From NCBI RefSeq assembly GCF_017676385.1, contig NZ_JAFFZN010000003.1, positions 248,001-312,000 on the forward strand: DNA of 64,000 bases. The letters run 5' to 3'. The position numbers and the translations under genes were made by a program. Below, piece after piece: positions 58,737 to 64,000 of this stretch. Positions within the stretch are counted from its first letter, which is position 1. Each line of letters begins with the position of its first letter. The stretch is from Streptomyces spirodelae. Lineage in GTDB: Bacteria; Actinomycetota; Actinomycetes; Streptomycetales; Streptomycetaceae. The notes under the pieces were generated by a model. The model was not told where the DNA came from. It searched no databases and was given only the letters and a program-made list of their open reading frames with translations.

Positions 58737-60131
58737 ATGGCGCTGATCGCACTCGCCGCCGACAAAGGGGCACCGGGGGTCACCACGGCCGCCGTCGCCC
58801 TCTCGGCGGTGTGGCCGCGCCGCGCGCTGCTGGCCGAAATGGACACCGCGGGCGGCGACCTCGTCTACCGCAGCCCCGCCACGGACGGCCGTCCGCTGGA
58901 CCCCAACACAGGGCTGCTCTCGCTCGCCGCCACGGCGCGCAGAGGACTCGCCCCCGAACAGCTGTGGGACCACGCGCAGCGGCTCTCCGGAGGGCTCGAA
59001 GTGCTCGTCGGGCTCGGCAACGCCGAACAGTCCGCGGGGCTGGCCGGGCAGTGGGACACCCTGGGCCGCGCCTTCGCGACCCTCGGCGACTCCCCGCACC
59101 CGCAGTTGGCCGCCGACGTCATCGCCGACTGCGGGCGCATCGGCCCCGAGGCCGCCTCGGTCGCGCTCTTCCCGCACGCCGCGCTGGTACTGCTGGTCGC
59201 ACGGGACGAGCCGGAGCAGATCGCCCGCGTACGGGACCGCGCCCTGGCGCTCGCCAACCGGCTGCACGGCGCGGGCCGCGGGATGACGCCGCTCGCCCAG
59301 CCGCTGCTGGGCGTGCTGCTGGTCTGCCAGGCGCAGGGCGCCGCGAAGGTGGCGGGCCAGGTCAACGACATGCTGGTGGCCTCCCGGGCCGGTGCCCAGG
59401 TGATGGGCGTGCTCGCCCACGACGCGCTGGGAGCCGAACAGTTGGCGGGCCGCCGCCGCGGGCGCGTCGATCGCTCGCTCCTCGTCCGCTCGGTACGCAA
59501 GATCGCCACCGATCTGCACCAGCAGTACGGTGCGGCCTGGGCGTCCGCCACCTCGACCCCGCACCCCCCGACGGACCGCCTCGGCCCGGCCGACCGGCCC
59601 GGCCCGGCACCCGGCCCGACGCACCCGCCCGGTACGGCGCCCGGCCCGACGGCGCCCCCGCCACAGGGGCCGCCTCGACAGGGACCGCCACCCGCCGGGT
59701 CCCCGTACCCGACGCGGGGCCCACAGGCAGCGACCCGCCCGCAGGGCGCGACCGGTCCGCAGGCCGCCACCGGTCCGCAGGCCGCGACCGGCCCCCAGGC
59801 CGCGACCGGCCCCCAGGCCACAACCGGGACCGGTCCCCAAGTCACGGCCGGGCCCTCAACGCTGCCCGTGGAGGGGCCGCGTCCCAGGACGCCGGGTGCG
59901 CTGCCTCCCGTACAGGCCCCGTCGGCACAGGCGGCCACACCGGACGGCTCCGCGCAGGGCCGTCCCGGGGAGCGGGAGCCCGCACGGGGGATGGGTGGCG
60001 GGCTCAAGGGACTCCGCGGGCGGCGCAGGCCGCCGACGCCCGCACCCGCTCCCACCCCGCCGGTGCCGCTTCCCGGCAGCGGGGAGCAGCGCAGCGGGGA
60101 GCAGCCGCGGGATGAGGGGGCTGCCTCATGA
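58737..60131 (+). CDS. TadZ/CpaE-like protein with degenerate P-loop
   Basis: 464 residues. The N-terminal ~270 have the ParA/MinD fold: MALIALAADKGAPGVTTAAVALSAVWPRRALLAEMDTAGGDLVYR. The P-loop KGGxGKTT is here KGAPGVTT, so the signature Lys is missing; VALFPHAALVLLVARDEPEQIARVRDRA and LLVCQAQGA follow. The remaining ~190 residues are a disordered Pro/Gly/Ala/Thr tail with an 18-bp-unit repeat. TadZ recruits the Tad machinery to its cellular site. AAGGAAAGG lies 9 nt before the ATG. Its stop overlaps the tadA ATG (ATGA). Confidence 0.82.
   Translation: MALIALAADKGAPGVTTAAVALSAVWPRRALLAEMDTAGGDLVYRSPATDGRPLDPNTGLLSLAATARRGLAPEQLWDHAQRLSGGLEVLVGLGNAEQSAGLAGQWDTLGRAFATLGDSPHPQLAADVIADCGRIGPEAASVALFPHAALVLLVARDEPEQIARVRDRALALANRLHGAGRGMTPLAQPLLGVLLVCQAQGAAKVAGQVNDMLVASRAGAQVMGVLAHDALGAEQLAGRRRGRVDRSLLVRSVRKIATDLHQQYGAAWASATSTPHPPTDRLGPADRPGPAPGPTHPPGTAPGPTAPPPQGPPRQGPPPAGSPYPTRGPQAATRPQGATGPQAATGPQAATGPQAATGPQATTGTGPQVTAGPSTLPVEGPRPRTPGALPPVQAPSAQAATPDGSAQGRPGEREPARGMGGGLKGLRGRRRPPTPAPAPTPPVPLPGSGEQRSGEQPRDEGAAS
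59754..59825. repeat. Four 18-bp tandem repeats in the TadZ-like tail
   Basis: Units at 59754-59771, 59772-59789, 59790-59807 and 59808-59825, of the form GGTCCGCAGGCCGC-ACC, encode GPQAAT repeats in a disordered tail. Diverged partial units precede them. Confidence 0.85.
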
Positions 60132-61441
60132 GTGCGAGCATGGTCGACCACCAACTGGTGAAGCGGTTCCGGCAGGAGGCCGGGGACCGGATCGCCGAGC
60201 AGCGGCGAATAGACCAGGCGTCCGGTGTGGCACCGATGACCACCGAGGACGAGCGGCAGTTCGCCCGCGCGGTGATCGCGCAGATCCTGGAGGAGCACGC
60301 GCGCTCCGAGATCACCTCCGGGCGCACCCCGCTGGACGCCCAGTCGGAGGAGGCGTACGCGGCGGCCGTGCACGCCGCGCTGTTCGGCGTGGGGCGGCTC
60401 CAGCCGCTGTTGGACGACCCCGAGGTCGAGAACATCGACGTCAACGGCTACGACCAGGTGTTCGTCGGCTACGCCGACGGTCGCGAGGTGCGCGGCGAGC
60501 CGGTCGCCGAGTCGGACGAGGAGCTGATCGAGCTGATCCAGATCCTCGGCGCCTACTCGGGTCTGTCCTCCCGCCCGTTCGACTCCGCCAATCCGCAGCT
60601 GGACCTGCGGCTGCCCGACGGCTCCCGGCTGTCGGCCGTCATGGATGTCACCAGGCGCCCCGCGCTGTCCATCCGGCGCGCCAGGATGGGCAAGGTCTTC
60701 GTCTCCGACCTGGTGGGCAACGGGACGCTCACTCCGGAGCTGGGCAGCTTTCTGACGGCGGCGGTGCGGGCCCGCAAGAACATCATGATCGCGGGTGCGA
60801 CGAACGCCGGTAAGACGACGCTGCTACGCGCCCTCGCCAACGAGATCCCGCCGCACGAGCGGCTGATCACCGTCGAGCGTGCGCTGGAGCTGGGCCTGGA
60901 CCAGTTCCCCGAACTGCACCCCAATGTGGTCGCGTTCGAGGAGCGGCTGCCCAACTCCGAGGGCCAGGGCACCATCAGCATGGCCGAACTGGTCCGCCGC
61001 TCGCTGCGGATGAACCCCTCCCGGGTGATCGTCGGTGAGGTGCTCGGCGACGAGATCGTCACCATGCTCAACGCCATGTCCCAGGGCAACGACGGCTCGC
61101 TGTCCACGATCCACGCCAACAGCTCCAGCGAGGTCTTCAACCGCATCTCCACCTACGCGCTCCAGGCGAACGAACGGCTGCCCATCGAGGCCACCCAGAT
61201 GCTGATCGCGGGGGCCATCAACTTCGTCGTCTTCATCGAGCGCCGCAACGCCTTCGCCAGCGGCGGGCGGCTGTCCCGCTCGGTGACGTCCGTACGGGAG
61301 ATCAACGGCGTGGACGGCCGGGTGCTCTCCAGCGAGGTCTTCGCCGAGGCACCCGACGGGCGGCTACTGGCACACGCGCCGGTCTCCTGTACGCAGGAGC
61401 TGGCCGCCCACGGATACCAGCCCACCGGAAACTGGGGGTGA
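60128..61441 (+). CDS. tadA: Tad pilus secretion ATPase
   Basis: A 437-residue CpaF/TadA ATPase of the type II/IV secretion family that powers pilin assembly. It has LQPLLDDPEVENIDVNGYDQVFV, the arginine region DVTRRPALSIRRAR, Walker A NIMIAGATNAGKTTLLRALANEIP, LITVERALELGLD, the Asp/Walker B region RMNPSRVIVGEVLGDEIVTMLNAMSQGNDGSLSTIHANS (with His box). Cytoplasmic hexamer at the inner face. ATG overlaps the TadZ-like stop; next gene begins 4 bp after its stop. Confidence 0.94.
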   Translation: MSASMVDHQLVKRFRQEAGDRIAEQRRIDQASGVAPMTTEDERQFARAVIAQILEEHARSEITSGRTPLDAQSEEAYAAAVHAALFGVGRLQPLLDDPEVENIDVNGYDQVFVGYADGREVRGEPVAESDEELIELIQILGAYSGLSSRPFDSANPQLDLRLPDGSRLSAVMDVTRRPALSIRRARMGKVFVSDLVGNGTLTPELGSFLTAAVRARKNIMIAGATNAGKTTLLRALANEIPPHERLITVERALELGLDQFPELHPNVVAFEERLPNSEGQGTISMAELVRRSLRMNPSRVIVGEVLGDEIVTMLNAMSQGNDGSLSTIHANSSSEVFNRISTYALQANERLPIEATQMLIAGAINFVVFIERRNAFASGGRLSRSVTSVREINGVDGRVLSSEVFAEAPDGRLLAHAPVSCTQELAAHGYQPTGNWG

Positions 61442-61445
61442 GACC

Positions 61446-62486
61446 GTGCCTTTCGACGGCGGTACGGGCGGCATCTTCTCCCTGTCCACCCTCTACGCGC
61501 TCGCCTGCGGCGTCGCCGTCGGCGGCGGTGTCGCGCTGTTGATCGTCGCGCTGCGCGGGCTGCCGGCCAAGGCGCCGGACGAGCGGCGGGACGCGGGCAG
61601 ACGCGCTTCGGAGCTGGCCCGCTTCATGAGCCGGCGCGGCTCCATCGCGGTGTGTGCCGGGCTGTTGGTACTGCTGCTCACGCGCTGGCCGGTCGCGGCC
61701 GTCGCCACCGGCATCCTCGTCTTCCTGTGGGACCGGCTCTTCGGCGGCGCGGCGGAGGAGCGGGCCGCGATGAAGCGGGTGGAGGCGCTGGCGGCGTGGA
61801 CCGAGTCGCTGCGCGACACCATCGCGGGCGCCGTCGGTCTCGAACAGGCCATCCCCGCCTCGGCACGCGCCGCTGCCCCCTCGCTCCGCCCGCACCTGGA
61901 CGCGCTCATCGACCGGCTGCGGGCCCGCACCCCGCTGCCCACCGCGCTGCAGAACCTGGCGGACGAGCTGGACGACCCCTCGGCCGACATCGTCGTCGCG
62001 GCCCTGATCCTCAACTCGCGGCTGCGCGGCCCAGGGCTCCGCGAGGTGCTCGGCGCGCTGGCCAAGTCGGCGCGTGAGGAGGTGGACATGCGACAGCGGG
62101 TGATGGCGCAGCGCGCCTCGACGCGGCGCAGCGTGCAGATCGTGGTCGGGGTCAGCGTGGCCTTCGTGCTGGGGCTCGCCGTCTTCAACCGGGACTTCGT
62201 CAAGCCGTACGGCAGCCCGCTCGGCCAGGTCGTACTGGCCTGTGTGTGCGCGATGTTCGCCTGCGGCTTCTGGTGGCTGCGCAAGCTCTCCCGGATCGAG
62301 ACCCCGCAGCGCTTCCTGGTCCGCGCCGACCAGCCGGTCCCGGTGGACCGCGCGGGCCACCCCGCCGAACGCACCGACCAGCCGGCCGTCGGCACCCACG
62401 GAGTCCACGGCACCCGCGGCGCACCCGGGCCGCCGGGCGGGCCAGGGGAGACGCCCGGCGGCGGAAGGGAGGTGCTGGGCCGTTGA
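61446..62486 (+). CDS. tadB: Tad pilus inner membrane protein TadB
   Basis: 346 residues of the type II secretion F (GspF) family. Helices near 10-33 and 62-90, then the cytoplasmic F domain WTESLRDTIAGAVGLEQAIPASARAAAPSLRPHLDALIDRLRARTPLPTALQNLADELDDPSADIVVAALIL, and two C-terminal helices (~225-275). A Gly/Pro-rich tail ends the protein. The GTG start has a weak Shine-Dalgarno sequence (GGGGTGAGA) and probably relies on coupling with tadA. Its stop overlaps the TTG of tadC. Confidence 0.92.
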   Translation: MPFDGGTGGIFSLSTLYALACGVAVGGGVALLIVALRGLPAKAPDERRDAGRRASELARFMSRRGSIAVCAGLLVLLLTRWPVAAVATGILVFLWDRLFGGAAEERAAMKRVEALAAWTESLRDTIAGAVGLEQAIPASARAAAPSLRPHLDALIDRLRARTPLPTALQNLADELDDPSADIVVAALILNSRLRGPGLREVLGALAKSAREEVDMRQRVMAQRASTRRSVQIVVGVSVAFVLGLAVFNRDFVKPYGSPLGQVVLACVCAMFACGFWWLRKLSRIETPQRFLVRADQPVPVDRAGHPAERTDQPAVGTHGVHGTRGAPGPPGGPGETPGGGREVLGR

Positions 62487-63412
62487 ACACCCTCACCCTC
62501 ACCGCGCTCACCGGCGCCCTCATCGGCCTGGGCCTCTTCCTGCTCGTCCGGGCGCTGGCTCCCGGCAAGCGGGGCTCCGTCGCCTCCGTCGCCGAGATCG
62601 ACGCGCTGCGCGCCCGTACCGCGGCGCACCAGTCGGGCGGCACCGGGAACCCGGAGGAGAGCGGACGCTTCGCCGCCTTCCGGGCGCAGGTCGGTGCCCG
62701 TGTCGCCGAGCTGTATCTGCGCCAGGGGTGGGAGCAGCGCAGCCTCCGCTCCGACCTGGAGGTGCTGGAGCGCCGCTGGGAGAGCTTCCTGGCGACCAAG
62801 GTGCTGCTCGGTGCGGCGGGGCTGTTCTTCGGGCCGTTCCTCTTCTCGATCGGCTGGCTGATCGGCTTCGGCCGCAGCCCGCTGATCCCGCTGTGGCTCG
62901 CCCTGTTCTTCGCCGGGCTGTTCTTCATGCTGCCGGATCTGGAGGTGCGCCGCGACGCCGCGGCCAAGCGGCGCGACCTGCGGCGGGTGGTCGGCGCCTA
63001 CCTCGACCTGGTGGCCATGAACCTGGCGGGCGGGCGCGGCCTGCCCGAGGCGCTGAAGGCGGCCAGCGAGGTCAGCGACGGCTGGGCGCTGCGCCGTATC
63101 CGCGACACGCTCTCCGACGCGCGGATCACCGGACAGAGCCAGTGGGCGGCGCTCGGGGACCTCGGAGTCCGCCTGGGGGTCGACGAACTGAAGGACCTGT
63201 CGGCATCCTTGGCGCTGGTCGCCGACGACGGCGCCAAGGTCCGCGCCTCGCTGTCGTCGCGCGCCGAGACGATGCGGCACCGGGAGCTGTCCGAGATCGA
63301 GGGCAGCGCGGGTGAGAAGTCCCAGTCCATGCTCGTGGCCCAGCTGATGCTCTGCGCGGGCTTCCTCGTCTTTCTCATCTATCCGGCGGCCATGCGCGTC
63401 TTCCAGATCTGA
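62483..63412 (+). CDS. tadC: Tad pilus inner membrane protein TadC
   Basis: 309 residues, second GspF-family protein. Helix at ~8-25, pair at ~108-155, F domain LRRVVGAYLDLVAMNLAGGRGLPEALKAASEVSDGWALRRIRDTLSDARITGQSQWAALGDLGVRLGVDELKDLSASLALVADDGAKVRASLSSRAE, and a last helix before the C-terminus. The TTG at 62483 is chosen because GGGAGG lies ~10 nt upstream and it overlaps the tadB stop as TTGA; the open frame continues upstream only within tadB. Confidence 0.9.
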   Translation: MNTLTLTALTGALIGLGLFLLVRALAPGKRGSVASVAEIDALRARTAAHQSGGTGNPEESGRFAAFRAQVGARVAELYLRQGWEQRSLRSDLEVLERRWESFLATKVLLGAAGLFFGPFLFSIGWLIGFGRSPLIPLWLALFFAGLFFMLPDLEVRRDAAAKRRDLRRVVGAYLDLVAMNLAGGRGLPEALKAASEVSDGWALRRIRDTLSDARITGQSQWAALGDLGVRLGVDELKDLSASLALVADDGAKVRASLSSRAETMRHRELSEIEGSAGEKSQSMLVAQLMLCAGFLVFLIYPAAMRVFQI

Positions 63413-63476
63413 CCCGTCCGACCCGCCCGCCGCACACCGACTCGCTGACCCAAGACCCGAGAAAGGACTGAGAACG

Positions 63477-63731
63477 ATGCCGAATCCGCTTCGCTCGGTC
63501 AGTCATCCCGCAGTCGCGTTCCTCGTGACATATCTGCGCGGCCGTATCCAGCGTGCCCGCTCCGGCGAGCTGGACCGGGGCGCCTCCGCCGTCGAGTGGG
63601 TGATCATCTCGGCGGTCGTGGTGGCGATCGTCGGCGTGGTCGCCGCCATCATCAACCTGGCGCTGCGCAACGGCGCCGACAAGGTGAGCGACTGCATCGA
63701 CGGCGCGGACGAGGACGGCACCTGCAAGTAG
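63477..63731 (+). CDS. flp: Flp-type pilin
   Basis: 84 residues. A leader rich in basic residues ends at RG, followed by ASAVEWVIISAVVVAIVGVVAAIINLAL: the processing site G-ASAVE has Glu at +5 and a hydrophobic pilin helix, the hallmark of class IVb (Flp) pilins. The mature form would be ~48 residues with a charged C-terminus containing two Cys (SDCIDGADEDGTCK). GAAAGGA lies 9 nt before the ATG. The leader (35 residues) is long for this family. It needs a prepilin peptidase, not seen in the window. Confidence 0.9.
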   Translation: MPNPLRSVSHPAVAFLVTYLRGRIQRARSGELDRGASAVEWVIISAVVVAIVGVVAAIINLALRNGADKVSDCIDGADEDGTCK

Positions 63732-63742
63732 GAGCAGCACAG

Positions 63743-64000
63743 GTGAGAGCGGAGCGACGGTACGTCGCATGGGCACGCCGCAGATGGGAGGCCGCCTCCC
63801 AGCGCGGCGAAAGCGGCATGACCGCGATCGAGTTCGTGCTCCTCACCCCGGTGCTGTTCTTCCTGATCTTCGCGACGGTGCAGTTCGCGCTGTACTTCTT
63901 CGCCGACCATGTGGCGCAGGCGGCCGCACAGGCGGGCGCCCGCAAGGCCCGGCAGGAGGCCGACGCCGACCCGGGCGGCTGGCGTGCCAAGGCCCGGCAG
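63743..64000 (+). CDS. TadE-like minor pseudopilin, 3' end outside window
   Basis: From GTG at 63743 the frame is open to the right edge (86 codons). The translated part reads basic leader, then RGESGMTAIEFVLLTPVLFFLIFATVQFALYFFADHVAQAAAQAGARKARQEA: the G-MTAIEF site has Glu at +5, and the helix is that of TadE/TadF pseudopilins. GGAGCAGCACAG supplies a Shine-Dalgarno sequence 11 bp after the pilin stop. More tad genes probably follow outside. Confidence 0.85.
   Translation, partial: MRAERRYVAWARRRWEAASQRGESGMTAIEFVLLTPVLFFLIFATVQFALYFFADHVAQAAAQAGARKARQEADADPGGWRAKARQ

Overview
The window is very GC-rich, with GC-biased third codon positions, many GTG/TTG starts, tightly overlapped operons (ATGA/GTGA/TTGA junctions) and Streptomyces-type protein families. 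Gene content and order from the left edge to citrate synthase recall, from memory, the S. coelicolor chromosome between roughly SCO2779 (acdH) and SCO2736 (citA). I read it as a chromosomal segment of a Streptomyces or close relative. No tRNA, rRNA, CRISPR array or complete insertion sequence was seen.

Layout. (1) 1-9428: acyl-CoA and leucine catabolism. A leftward operon (carboxyltransferase, biotinylated carboxylase, HMG-CoA lyase, acyl-CoA dehydrogenase) diverges from a TetR gene, with two matching 16-bp sites between them; then another acyl-CoA dehydrogenase, a TesB thioesterase and a phosphatase-like protein. (2) 9541-17241: agmatinase-type ureohydrolase, a fused two-half ABC exporter with one degenerate ATP site, a small conserved protein, a Nudix hydrolase and a secreted S37 peptidase. 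(3) 17255-22764: an uncharacterised sugar locus (two TIM-barrel isomerase-like proteins, a LacI repressor, a Gfo/Idh/MocA oxidoreductase and a DUF993 protein) with a perfect LacI-type palindrome in the divergent gap. (4) 22814-28886: a complete ribose operon, rbsR-A-C-B-K-D, with an RbsR-like operator upstream. (5) 29245-32962: RecD-like helicase and citrate synthase, then a non-coding, strongly structured interval. (6) 33582-35012: copper chaperone with a CsoR-type operator, a DedA protein and a tiny HTH protein antisense to the dedA end. (7) 35205-42696: myo-inositol catabolism (inosose dehydratase-like gene divergent from iolC, aldolase-like gene, iolB, iolD, mmsA). (8) 42869-49724: FUSC membrane protein, FMN reductase/XRE pair, a decayed patch with DUF5753/DUF397 remnants and an amber-interrupted reading frame, and a DrrAB-type exporter. 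(9) 49941-57294: Tat-exported DUF839/PhoX-like protein, an SDR lacking the catalytic Lys, two poorly characterised membrane or secreted proteins, YbaK-type deacylase and NhaA. (10) 57793-64000: a Tad/Flp pilus operon (CpaB-like, TadZ-like, TadA, TadB, TadC, pilin, TadE-like) running off the right edge.

Common themes. Catabolic modules are each paired with a local repressor and a recognisable palindrome: TetR with acyl-CoA genes, LacI with the DUF993 locus, RbsR with ribose, and CsoR-type with copper. Inositol and leucine breakdown feed acetyl-CoA and propionyl-CoA toward citrate synthase. At least nine genes show a TANNNT box 6-7 nt before the start codon and no Shine-Dalgarno sequence, so leaderless transcription looks frequent. 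All functional calls come from reading the sequence and recalled family knowledge; no database search was run.
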